Below are positions 42,290 through 50,131 of a DNA stretch of 51,492 nucleotides, in pieces. The first letter of the stretch is position 1, and the number at the start of each line of letters is the position of its first letter. A program made the position numbers and the translations under genes. The stretch lies in NCBI GenBank assembly GCA_944326015.1, contig CALVCJ010000004.1, forward strand, positions 1-51,492, written 5' to 3'. This DNA is from Candidatus Gastranaerophilales bacterium. Its GTDB lineage: Bacteria > Cyanobacteriota > Vampirovibrionia > Gastranaerophilales > Gastranaerophilaceae. The notes under the pieces were generated by a model. The model was not told the origin of the DNA. It searched no databases and was given only the letters and a program-made list of their open reading frames with translations.

Positions 42290-43062
42290 ATTATTTGGTA
42301 AAGCGTTTTTATAAATTTATTATTTTTAATTTTTTTAAGACTATGGTGTTTTATAATTTTAATTTTATTTTCTGGTTTAATCATATCATCCAAACTAAAA
42401 TCAATATTCCAACCAAACCCTCCTTCATTAAGTCTTGGTTGTTCCATTTCTGAGGCTTTTTGGTAAAGTTCTGGGTGATGCTTGTTAAGTAATAACCAAG
42501 AGTGCTTAGATTTAAAAAAACAAAAATAACAACCTGAACGATCAATCCATTTATAGTAGTCCGGTAAATTAATCCCCACATTTTTTAAAATTTGATGTAC
42601 ATCTTCTTTGCAAATTAAATTGTCAACAAAAGGATAAACTTCCTGAATATAATTAACAGAATACTTATTGTATTCAGCTCTATGTAATTCGTCCGCTCTT
42701 ATCCCGATGTATAGTTTAATAATGCTATTTCCATTTTTTGTGATTACATTTTTAATATAATTTTTAAAAGGCAACGTTTTTAACATTACGGTACACCATC
42801 TCCTATGTGGGGTAGGGAGAAAGTTTTGCAACTGAATTAAATGCTCAAAACTTGCTTCAGGTTTTATTCTAAGGATTTTCTTTCCAAGGAAAATTTCAAT
42901 TTTATTCAGATAGTCGTATGTTTCTGGAAGATCGCATTCCGTGTCCGAAAATACAAGTTCCAATTTCTCAAAAATTTCAGGCATATTCTCTTTCATAAAA
43001 AATGCAAGTGCTGTAGAATCTTTTCCGCCAGATAGAGATAAAATATGATATTCTTTTTCCAT
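42286..43062 (-). CDS. PP-loop ATPase of the PAPS reductase/DndC-like family
   Basis: The 258-aa protein has the ATP-pyrophosphatase loop LSLSGGKDSTALAFFM at its N-terminus, then LVFSDTECDLPETYDYL. TPHRRWCTVMLKTLPFKNYI is typical of PAPS reductase-like proteins, and a C-terminal CxxC (RSGCYFCFFKSKHSW) could bind metal. Stand-alone members occur in phages and defence islands; DndC in DNA phosphorothioation is a relative, but no other dnd gene is seen. No sulfate-assimilation genes are nearby. It overlaps the nuclease end by four bases. A role in nucleic-acid modification or defence is inferred from context. Confidence 0.72.
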   Translation of the reverse strand: MEKEYHILSLSGGKDSTALAFFMKENMPEIFEKLELVFSDTECDLPETYDYLNKIEIFLGKKILRIKPEASFEHLIQLQNFLPTPHRRWCTVMLKTLPFKNYIKNVITKNGNSIIKLYIGIRADELHRAEYNKYSVNYIQEVYPFVDNLICKEDVHQILKNVGINLPDYYKWIDRSGCYFCFFKSKHSWLLLNKHHPELYQKASEMEQPRLNEGGFGWNIDFSLDDMIKPENKIKIIKHHSLKKIKNNKFIKTLYQII

Positions 43063-43615
43063 TAGTTCTCCTTATAATACGCTACACAAAAGCACAGCAA
43101 AGCATCTGCTTCACTGTGCTAAAAAACTTTCAGTTACTCCTTGCAAACACATAAATCATCTGGGATTTTGCTTAACAAGAGGTGTATTACCTTTTATATT
43201 ATTCACTATGATTTAGAATTTAAGGAGGTTTTTAATGATTTTTTAATTATTAAGAAATTTTTGAGTAAGTAAATGGACTAGGTTTAAATATTTCTGAAAG
43301 TCTTGTCTGATAAAAATTATAGCAGTAACTATCCAAAGGTAAAAAGTTATTAAATAAGCTGTGTTTTTAAGTAGTTAGAGATATGTTACAGATTTCAGAT
43401 CAACAGTATTTAGGAAGAGTATTACGTGTAAGGATAAAAAACAGAACATTGACGAATTCATGAACCGGATGATATAATAGTTTATCACCGCTCAAAATAC
43501 CGAAATATAATCAGAAAATTAGAAAGGTATAAAAGTACCTTAATTTTGCAATAAAAACGAAAGGCGGTGAATTATATAAATTTTCACAAAAAATTTTTTA
43601 AGGTAGAATTATAAA
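43063..43615. other. Intergenic region with one hairpin and no gene
   Basis: AGCACAG...CTGTGCT (43090-43121) forms a stem ahead of the PP-loop gene. On the minus strand it is followed by TTTTG and could be an attenuator. From 43380 to 43560 the plus strand has short broken frames (for example YRNIIRKLERYKSTLILQ) that suggest decayed coding DNA. No complete gene, RNA or repeat was recognised. Confidence 0.4.
43604..43609 (+). promoter_or_regulatory. -10 box, leaderless start of the LprI-like gene
   Basis: TAGAAT ends six bases before ATG 43616 and there is no Shine-Dalgarno. A TATAAA overlaps the gap. Confidence 0.5.
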
Positions 43616-44140
43616 ATGAAAAATTCAATTCTAATCTTGACTATAATATTTCTCTCAGGTCTTTTGAGTTTCAGCAGCTTCACCATTGTTAAGCAGAATA
43701 AGGAACTTAAATCCCTGCAATCCAAGCTTTTTGCACAAGAACAATCTATTACGGAACTAAAACAGGAAAAAGAATCCCTAACACCTAAAGCCGAAATTCA
43801 TCCTATTGAAAGAGCAGTGCAGGAATGCATGAAAAAAGAAGATTACACAACAGTCGGAATGTCAAAATGTGTAGATGATTCAATAAATGACTGGAACAAT
43901 GAAATTGATAAATACCTGTTACTCTTTAAAGAAATGCTGCCCAAAGAACAGTATGATTTGTTAGAAACCTCTCAAAATGAATGGGAAGATTACAAAAAAG
44001 CTCAGTGGGCATTCTTAAATGCAGTTATTGAAGAAAAACAGGGAACAATGTATATAAATGTTTTAAGTGGAGACAGAGCAAGTGTTGTAGAAAAGCGGGC
44101 AAAAGATTTGTCAGGATTATTCTTTGAATTGACCGATTAA
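43616..44140 (+). CDS. LprI-like (DUF1311) exported protein
   Basis: The 174-aa protein has an N-terminal signal anchor (ILILTIIFLSGLLSFSSFTI), then a short coiled coil (KQNKELKSLQSKLFAQEQSI). The C-terminal domain of about 100 residues has the DUF1311/LprI pattern: VQECMKKEDYTTVGMSKCVD with two Cys, then DKYLLLFKEMLPKEQYDLL, SQNEWEDYKKAQWAFLNAVI. LprI of Mycobacterium is a lysozyme inhibitor, but many relatives are untested. A protective envelope role is possible. A related domain is seen in the gene at 46.3 kb. Confidence 0.72.
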   Translation: MKNSILILTIIFLSGLLSFSSFTIVKQNKELKSLQSKLFAQEQSITELKQEKESLTPKAEIHPIERAVQECMKKEDYTTVGMSKCVDDSINDWNNEIDKYLLLFKEMLPKEQYDLLETSQNEWEDYKKAQWAFLNAVIEEKQGTMYINVLSGDRASVVEKRAKDLSGLFFELTD

Positions 44141-44194
44141 ATTATTCTACCTTATAACTAACAGTAACATACATTAGTTAATAAGGAGACAAAA

Positions 44195-45163
44195 ATGAAT
44201 TTAAAACAAAAACTTGAACAAACTATTGCGCAAAAGAAAGCTGACAGCGATTTACTCTCTCAAATTTCAACGCTGAAATCAAAGCTTGCTTCTCAAAGCT
44301 CTTTTAATTTAGCCGGATATAATAAACTATCCGAAATAGAACATTCTCTATACCGTTACAATACATTTATAACTGGTAATTTAACAAAAGAAGCAGACCG
44401 CGAGGCTCAAAGATTATCAGGTATGGTTAAAAACCTAAATGATGAAAATATTGTTTTGGAAGGTGGTATCAACAATTCAAAATATGTATGGCATACAGAA
44501 CCAAATGCATGCAAAATTTGTCAAGAATTAGATGGAACTGTTTACTATACAAAAGAAGATATTCCGGAAAGACCACATCCAAACTGTAAGTGTACTATTG
44601 AAGAAATTCTGATGGATGAAGAAGTGTGCGATTGTTATCTGTTTTTTGATAATATTGATTCAGTGTTACAAGAAGCAGAAGACCTTCAGGCAAATATTAT
44701 AAATGAACAACAGGATATTAGTAGAATTCAAGCAGAATATTCAAATAGTCATTCTGATTTAATCCAAGGAATGATAAATGACTTAGTAAGCTTAGAAGAT
44801 CCATTAAATACATTATTTCAGACGGTTAGTATTTTTCTTGTAAATTATCATCAAATGAGAGAAGCAAATACTATTGGAGCAGATAAATATTTTCATGCAA
44901 GAGCAAATTGTGAGGCAGCACAAAAAGGAATTGTAGGAGAGATGATTGCTAAAGCGATAGGTGATTTGCGAGAATTTCTTGATAGTTTTAAGAATATTTA
45001 CATAAAAAAGTATACACTTGAAGAAAGTCTAAAAGATATTCAGGAAGACTTAGAAGCAAACCAAGAAGGAAGAGATTTAGGCCGCAAATATCCAACTCAA
45101 AGCCCTTATGATTTATTGAAACACAGAGTTCCTAATGGATTACCGGATAGATATAAACATTAA
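44195..45163 (+). CDS. Zinc-motif protein related to phage head/minor-capsid C-domains
   Basis: A 322-aa soluble protein with AAGGAGAC before the ATG. Near residue 105 it reads YVWHTEPNACKICQELDGTV, then ERPHPNCKCTIEEI. This matches the W.T....C..C..LDG......PHPNC.C tail of phage minor head proteins (gp7/Mu F-like). The rest differs: an N-terminal coiled coil, and a C-terminal segment GADKYFHARANCEAAQKGIV with RDLGRKYPTQSP and LPDRYKH. That segment looks like a separate, possibly toxin- or structure-associated domain. No other phage structural gene is adjacent, so it is a stray phage-derived gene of unknown role. Confidence 0.6.
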   Translation: MNLKQKLEQTIAQKKADSDLLSQISTLKSKLASQSSFNLAGYNKLSEIEHSLYRYNTFITGNLTKEADREAQRLSGMVKNLNDENIVLEGGINNSKYVWHTEPNACKICQELDGTVYYTKEDIPERPHPNCKCTIEEILMDEEVCDCYLFFDNIDSVLQEAEDLQANIINEQQDISRIQAEYSNSHSDLIQGMINDLVSLEDPLNTLFQTVSIFLVNYHQMREANTIGADKYFHARANCEAAQKGIVGEMIAKAIGDLREFLDSFKNIYIKKYTLEESLKDIQEDLEANQEGRDLGRKYPTQSPYDLLKHRVPNGLPDRYKH

Positions 45164-45171
45164 TCTTGTGT

Positions 45172-45177
45172 TAGAAT
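45172..45177 (+). promoter_or_regulatory. -10 box, leaderless start of the 78-aa gene
   Basis: TAGAAT ends six bases before ATG 45184 (gap TGATTT). No ribosome binding site is present. Confidence 0.45.
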
Positions 45178-45183
45178 TGATTT

Positions 45184-45420
45184 ATGAAAAAATCTGTTAT
45201 AGTTATATTTTTAAGTCTTTTAACTTTTGTTGTATTAACAATAACAATTCTTACTATTACAACTGAAGATAAAGATATCTGTCTTGATACGGGAATTTGC
45301 AAAGAAGGTCTTGAGGTAAATACGAACTATGGGCTTGTTAAAATTTCCAAAGAAAATTGTATAAAATATAATTGGTTATGGAACGAAGAGAAAAGATATT
45401 GTAACGTTGAACCGGAGTAA
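45184..45420 (+). CDS. Small exported protein, 78 aa
   Basis: An N-terminal hydrophobic helix (VIVIFLSLLTFVVLTITILT) could be a signal peptide or anchor. The short outer part has four Cys (DICLDTGICKEG, ENCIKYNWLWNEEKRYC), consistent with disulfides in the periplasm. The last codons and stop lie in the terminator stem-loop. No family was recognised. It is 20 bases after the phage-head-like gene. Confidence 0.6.
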   Translation: MKKSVIVIFLSLLTFVVLTITILTITTEDKDICLDTGICKEGLEVNTNYGLVKISKENCIKYNWLWNEEKRYCNVEPE

Positions 45421-45435
45421 TTTTCTCCGGTTTTT
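45411..45435 (+). terminator. Rho-independent terminator after the 78-aa gene
   Basis: ACCGGAG (45411-45417) pairs with CTCCGGT (45425-45431) followed by TTTT. The stop codon of the gene sits in the loop. Confidence 0.85.
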
Positions 45436-45503
45436 CATATCCTGAATTTTATATTAAATAAAGTCACAAAACTGTGCAATTGATGTAAAAGAAAGGATTA
45501 GAA

Positions 45504-46049
45504 ATGAAGCATTTAGTTGAACCTATACGTGATAAAAAGCAGATAAAAGCAGTTGAAGATTACTTGGCACAAAAAAGTCAGAGAAATAGGTTGCTGTTTG
45601 TTCTAGGCTGTAATTCAGGACTTAGAATATCTGATATTCTTGCTCTTGATGTAAAAGATGTTCGCAATAAAACACATATAGAACTTAACGAACAAAAGAC
45701 AGGCAAATGTAAGCGTTTCCCAATCAACGACAAACTAAAAAAACTCATAAACGACTTCATAAAAGACAAAGAAGATGATGAACCATTGTTTCTGAGTCAG
45801 AAACGCTATAGATTAGACCGGTCCCAGGTTTACAGAATGTTGAATGAAACATGTAAAGCTATCGGAATTGCTGCAAATATAGGCACTCACAGTATGCGCA
45901 AGTCTATGGGATATCATCATTACAAGCAATTCAAAGACGTAGCGATGCTGCAGATGATATTTAATCATTCATCACCACAAATTACACTCCGCTATATAGG
46001 AATAAGCCAAGACGAAATAGATAACAGTTATCGACAATTTGAATTATAA
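45504..46049 (+). CDS. Short tyrosine recombinase (catalytic domain only)
   Basis: The 181-aa product has only the catalytic domain: first Arg in LGCNSGLRISDILALDVKDV, Lys in NEQKTGKCKRFPI, the H-x-x-R box IGTHSMRKSMGYHHY, the second His-position motif MIFNHSSPQITLRYIGI with the Tyr nucleophile. Such short recombinases lack the arm- and core-binding domains of integrases and are common in plasmids and mobile islands, where they may resolve dimers or help integration. GAAAGGATTAGAA precedes the ATG. It is a plausible right-hand marker of the mobile region. Confidence 0.85.
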   Translation: MKHLVEPIRDKKQIKAVEDYLAQKSQRNRLLFVLGCNSGLRISDILALDVKDVRNKTHIELNEQKTGKCKRFPINDKLKKLINDFIKDKEDDEPLFLSQKRYRLDRSQVYRMLNETCKAIGIAANIGTHSMRKSMGYHHYKQFKDVAMLQMIFNHSSPQITLRYIGISQDEIDNSYRQFEL

Positions 46050-46314
46050 ATGCACCATTTTTAGATGCAACAAATTATTTAAAATGATGCTTTTCCAACC
46101 AATATTAAAATAATAACATATTTTATCGTATCTTTCAAGTGAAGTTGATAATCAATATGATGTATTTTTATTTATAAAATTGATTTATTTAAAAGTGAAA
46201 ACTTAGTTATAATCTTATATTTCAGAATAATACATCATTTTAAATATTTTGGTGTATTTAAACTGATAATAGTACTCAAAATTATTAACCTATAGCTTTT
46301 ATTACTGGAGGACT

Positions 46315-47154
46315 ATGTCTGAAACTAATAATAAATTTATCTGCTTAAAATGCGGCAAAGAATATAGTATAAAGCCATCTTTTTGCGGAAGATGTGGTTA
46401 TAAATTTGAAAAAACTACAGATATTGCAAAAGTAGCTGCTACCGGTTCTGCTGAAGGACAGCAGAGTAACAATGTTAATGAAGATACTGAATTAGTTAAA
46501 AATTTCTGGATTGGATTTGGAGTTCTTGTTTTTATATTTTTAGTAGTAGGTATAGCTTATTTTGTTATGCATGCAGATACAAAAAGTTTGAGTAAACCTA
46601 TTTCAAAGCCTAATAAAATTGAGAATAAAGATATAATTTATGATTTACAAACCCCAAGTAAGGTATTAGCTAAAATAGATTTATTACAGGCACAGTATTT
46701 TAGCATAATTAAAAGGAATGATGCTTTTTTAAAGATATATGAATGTGATGCTTGTGCTGAGGATATGGAAGATTTAAACAAGTTATTTTCAGAAGTTAGA
46801 AATAATATTGATAAAGATAATTACTATTTAAAAAAATATGATGAGATAGAGAACAGCTACTCTTCATCAGACTTAGAGACAACTGCAGAAATTAATAATT
46901 TTATGATGGAATACTATGAAGCTGTTGATAAATTATTGAATGAAACATATCAAGCAGTAAGGACCAAAATTCCTAGAGAAGATTTTAAAAATCTTATAGC
47001 AAGTGAATTAAAATGGCTAAAAGATGTCGAGCAATATCATAAGGTATTTGAGCAGCAGGAATATGGTTCAATCAGAACTTGGGTAAATCTGCGCTATGAA
47101 ATTAATATGAGACAATTCAGAACTCTGTTATTAATGCTTTATTTTGCGAATTAA
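46315..47154 (+). CDS. Zinc-ribbon, single-TM protein with LprI-like C-domain
   Basis: A strong CTGGAGGACT precedes the ATG. A four-Cys zinc ribbon (FICLKCGKEYSIKPSFCGRC) faces the cytoplasm. A membrane helix follows near residues 65-90 (WIGFGVLVFIFLVVGIAYFV). The outer 180 residues contain an LprI/DUF1311-like stretch (AVDKLLNETYQAVRTKIPRE, ASELKWLKDVEQYHK). The zinc-ribbon plus helix layout matches the last gene of the 16-20 kb operon and the next gene here. It is the first gene of a five-gene operon that ends at 50.8 kb. Confidence 0.68.
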   Translation: MSETNNKFICLKCGKEYSIKPSFCGRCGYKFEKTTDIAKVAATGSAEGQQSNNVNEDTELVKNFWIGFGVLVFIFLVVGIAYFVMHADTKSLSKPISKPNKIENKDIIYDLQTPSKVLAKIDLLQAQYFSIIKRNDAFLKIYECDACAEDMEDLNKLFSEVRNNIDKDNYYLKKYDEIENSYSSSDLETTAEINNFMMEYYEAVDKLLNETYQAVRTKIPREDFKNLIASELKWLKDVEQYHKVFEQQEYGSIRTWVNLRYEINMRQFRTLLLMLYFAN

Positions 47155-47163
47155 GGAGAATAT

Positions 47164-48219
47164 ATGAAATGTAATAAATGCGGATGTGAAATAAAAGAAA
47201 ATCAAAAATTTTGTACTAATTGTGGTGCAATTGTCCCTTATAATATTAATTGCCCAAATTGCGGGAGTACGGTTAGTAGCGAAGATTCTTTTTGTATTAA
47301 TTGCGGAGCTGTATTAAAAAGAAACGTTACTTCAAATAATAATTCAGAGCAAAATCAATCAAATTCTGATGATGCAGATGTTTTGAAAATATTTTTGTCC
47401 GGATTTTTAAAGATAGCTCTTATTATATGCCTTGTTATATTTATATTTTATTTATTTATACTTTTTAGAAAAGATATATCCTACATAAATGATATAAATA
47501 ATAGCTATCCTAAACCTAATACTTTTATAAATAAGGCTAGGAATTGTGAAGATTCAACGGTAAAAGATTTGGTAATTCAAATATTTAAAGAAAATGATGC
47601 TACTTATTTAAAAGTAAAACCTGAAACAGTAGCTTCTGTATACTTGAAATATCCTGCGGCTATATCATATGATTCGTCAGTTGATAAATACACTTGTTCT
47701 GGAACTGTTGTTGTAAATGCTGTAAAGAATGGTTTTAGATACGATTATGACTTTATGGGAATGGTTACCAAAGATTTAGGTTATACGTATGATAGTGATG
47801 ATTTCACAAAGGAGTACAACTATGCAGGATATGAATGTCAGGTAGATTACACCTCTCAACTGTCAGAAGGACAAATATTGGTTTCAGCATCAAGTTGTGG
47901 AACCGGTGATATTTATGAGGGGAAAAGAGCTCCTAAATTCTTCAAATCTCCAAATCCGACAATATATAAAGATTTAAGTAAGCCAAAACCTGTTGTAAAA
48001 CCAAATCCAAAGCCTGCTGCAAAAGTTGAAACTAAACCAAAGGCTCCTGTAAACACGGCTAAAAATATTGGAGCTATCAATCCCAAGCCGGTTCAAACAG
48101 AAACATATTCAAATGATTTGAATATAAGGGAAGATGTAAATCAAGAAAATGTACAAATTAATCCTCAAATACAAGAAGAACAGGAAAGAAAGAAATATGT
48201 TGAAGATGCGTTATTTTAA
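47164..48219 (+). CDS. Double zinc-ribbon membrane protein
   Basis: The 351-aa protein begins with two zinc ribbons (MKCNKCGCEIKENQKFCTNC, then CPNCGSTVSSEDSFCINCGA), eight Cys in four CxxC pairs. A membrane helix follows (IALIICLVIFIFYLFILF, about residue 92-110). The outer domain (about 140-260) has four Cys (DKYTCSGTVVVNAVKNG, YECQVDYTSQ, SASSCG) and looks beta-rich. The tail is a Pro/Lys spacer (KPNPKPAAKVETKPKAP). An AAGGAGAA site precedes the ATG. The TonB-like spacer without a clear C-domain is odd. The next gene starts 23 bases inside its end. Confidence 0.66.
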   Translation: MKCNKCGCEIKENQKFCTNCGAIVPYNINCPNCGSTVSSEDSFCINCGAVLKRNVTSNNNSEQNQSNSDDADVLKIFLSGFLKIALIICLVIFIFYLFILFRKDISYINDINNSYPKPNTFINKARNCEDSTVKDLVIQIFKENDATYLKVKPETVASVYLKYPAAISYDSSVDKYTCSGTVVVNAVKNGFRYDYDFMGMVTKDLGYTYDSDDFTKEYNYAGYECQVDYTSQLSEGQILVSASSCGTGDIYEGKRAPKFFKSPNPTIYKDLSKPKPVVKPNPKPAAKVETKPKAPVNTAKNIGAINPKPVQTETYSNDLNIREDVNQENVQINPQIQEEQERKKYVEDALF

Positions 48220-49219
48220 GTTAGTTATATTATTACAACTGTTATTATTTACTTCATGTTCAGGGCAGGTCTATGCTGAAACAAATGATGTTAATGCTCA
48301 AGGATATGATAATAATGGTGTGGATACAGAAAGCTATTATTCTATGATTAATGAGTTGTCTGCAAAAACAAGTGCCGAACAAATGGTAATTCGAAATAAA
48401 ATTCGAGATAATTGGACTCCTCCTGCAACAAAGGCACAAAAAAATGTAAAAGTTTGGTTTTTTGTTGACAAGACAGGTGAAGTAAGTGACTACGAAATTG
48501 TAGAATCTTCTAATAACAAGTCAGTAGATGAATCTGTTTTACAAGCGATAAAAAAATCTAATCCTTTTCCGGGGTCATCTACTTCTTTTAGCGGAATGTC
48601 AATTGAGCTAATTTTTGCATATGATGATACCCCTCCAAGTAAAGATGTCATAAGTTATTCAGAGATAAAATCTACTGCTATACCTACACAAAATCAAAAA
48701 CAAGCTATGCAAACTCAAATAATAGGTATAGGTGCTGAGTTAATTGTAAGAAATGGAAGATTAATGATAGCAGATGTTTTGGCAAATTCCCCTGCTGAAA
48801 ATGCTGGATTAAGAAGCGGAGACTTTATAATAGCAATAAACAATCGAGTAACTGATGGATTATCTTTATCTGAAGCAACTAATAAGATTTCAGGTAAGGA
48901 AAATACTATTGTGCATTTATCCATTTTAAGAGAGGGCAATAACATTCCTATAGAATACCAGGTTAAAAGAGCTAAGATAACTGATTTTAATATCTCTACA
49001 AAAACATATACTAATAACTCACCGGATCAAGGTTATGTATATCAGAACGGTAAACGTTATAAAGAAGTGTATAATAACGGAACTAAGAGATATTATGTAG
49101 AAGCCCCAGATATGAGTAGCCAAAATAATTTAAATAATACTGTTGAAACAATAAATAAAGGTAATCAAGCTGTAAATCAATTGCTGCGAACTATTAAAAT
49201 GTATGGTTATAGATTTTAA
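48197..49219 (+). CDS. Lipoprotein with TonB-C and PDZ domains
   Basis: ATG 48197 follows AGGAAAGAAAG and gives a lipoprotein-type signal peptide (VILLQLLLFTSCSGQ). An upstream start inside the previous gene lacks this. A TonB-C-like domain comes first (NKIRDNWTPPATKAQKNV, WFFVDKTGEVSDYEIVESS). A PDZ domain follows (VLANSPAENAGLRSGDFIIA, NNRVTDGLSLSEA). The last 25 residues (TVETINKGNQAVNQLLRTIK followed by MYGYRF) resemble the tail of the next protein. At 340 aa it is probably anchored in the envelope, bridging partners through PDZ. The domain pair is unusual. Confidence 0.68.
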   Translation: MLKMRYFKLVILLQLLLFTSCSGQVYAETNDVNAQGYDNNGVDTESYYSMINELSAKTSAEQMVIRNKIRDNWTPPATKAQKNVKVWFFVDKTGEVSDYEIVESSNNKSVDESVLQAIKKSNPFPGSSTSFSGMSIELIFAYDDTPPSKDVISYSEIKSTAIPTQNQKQAMQTQIIGIGAELIVRNGRLMIADVLANSPAENAGLRSGDFIIAINNRVTDGLSLSEATNKISGKENTIVHLSILREGNNIPIEYQVKRAKITDFNISTKTYTNNSPDQGYVYQNGKRYKEVYNNGTKRYYVEAPDMSSQNNLNNTVETINKGNQAVNQLLRTIKMYGYRF

Positions 49220-49229
49220 GAGGTGATAT

Positions 49230-50129
49230 ATGAAAAAATATTTAAATTTATTATTTATTTTGGGTTTATTATTATTAACTTCAAATATTTCAAAGGCTGA
49301 AAATTGGGTAGATACAAATGCACCCGGTGAAAATTCTGTGTTATTGGATACAGATAGTATTCGTACCAATAGTGATTATGTATTCTATAACATTAAATAC
49401 AAGAAAGATGATGGAACTTTGGGACCAAAAGAAGTACTTGTAATTACAATGCAATCAGATCCTATGAATAATACTGCAGCTTATGTTGAATCTTTTACTT
49501 TTAAAGAATATATAAAAATGGAAAATCCATATGCAAGAATTGGTGTTATGCAAAGTGGTCAAATGACATCAATAGAATCAACTGATGTGATTTATAATGC
49601 TCATAAAATGGCTTGCGATATAGCACTTAAAAATAAGATGAATATTTCAAAAGGTAGTAATATGGATTACAATGCATATATTCAAGAAATGCAAGGTAGA
49701 ATAAAAATGGGATGGCATCCAAATTCCTGGAATTTTGATGATGTAATTGCAATTTTAAGAATTAATAGAGATGGAGAATTATTAAATTATAGAATTTCTA
49801 AATCATCCGGCAGAGAAGATATTGATAGGCTTGCGTTGCTTGCAATAAAAAATGCTGCTCCATTTAAACCTCTACCACAAATCAATACGGACAAAACTGT
49901 AGATATAGAACTTACATTTAGTTCTAATAATGTTGTGATTTCAGCATCAACTAATGCAGGGATTAATGCTTTAACAAATAAGCAAGAAACAACTAATGCT
50001 ACTCAAAACGTATTCGTACAAAACTATGAAGAATCGTCTAATGCAGAAAAATTTATCGATGTAATCAATAAAGGTAGTAGTGCCGGTCAGAGTATATTGA
50101 ATACAATACAAATGTTTGGGAGATTTTAG
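49230..50129 (+). CDS. Exported TonB-C-like protein, 299 aa
   Basis: A signal peptide (YLNLLFILGLLLLTSNISKA) is followed by a domain of about 120 residues starting ENWVDTNAPGENSVLLDTDS and IKYKKDDGTLGPKEVLVI. This resembles surface-adhesion/SH3-like periplasmic folds seen with TonB-C proteins. The TonB-C part follows (MQGRIKMGWHPNSWNFDDVI, ILRINRDGELLNYRISKSSG, IKNAAPFKPLPQ). The tail (FIDVINKGSSAGQSILNTIQ then MFGRF) matches that of the upstream lipoprotein. AAGAGGTGATAT precedes the ATG. It is followed two bases later by the TPR gene. Confidence 0.66.
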   Translation: MKKYLNLLFILGLLLLTSNISKAENWVDTNAPGENSVLLDTDSIRTNSDYVFYNIKYKKDDGTLGPKEVLVITMQSDPMNNTAAYVESFTFKEYIKMENPYARIGVMQSGQMTSIESTDVIYNAHKMACDIALKNKMNISKGSNMDYNAYIQEMQGRIKMGWHPNSWNFDDVIAILRINRDGELLNYRISKSSGREDIDRLALLAIKNAAPFKPLPQINTDKTVDIELTFSSNNVVISASTNAGINALTNKQETTNATQNVFVQNYEESSNAEKFIDVINKGSSAGQSILNTIQMFGRF

Positions 50130-50131
50130 TT

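Noticed and set aside
42286..43062. A Dnd phosphorothioation system
   Set aside because: Only one PP-loop protein is present; no DndA, DndB, DndD or DndE homologue is visible.
44195..45163. A functional prophage
   Set aside because: There are no capsid, terminase, portal, tail or lysis genes; one head-like motif and recombinases are not enough.
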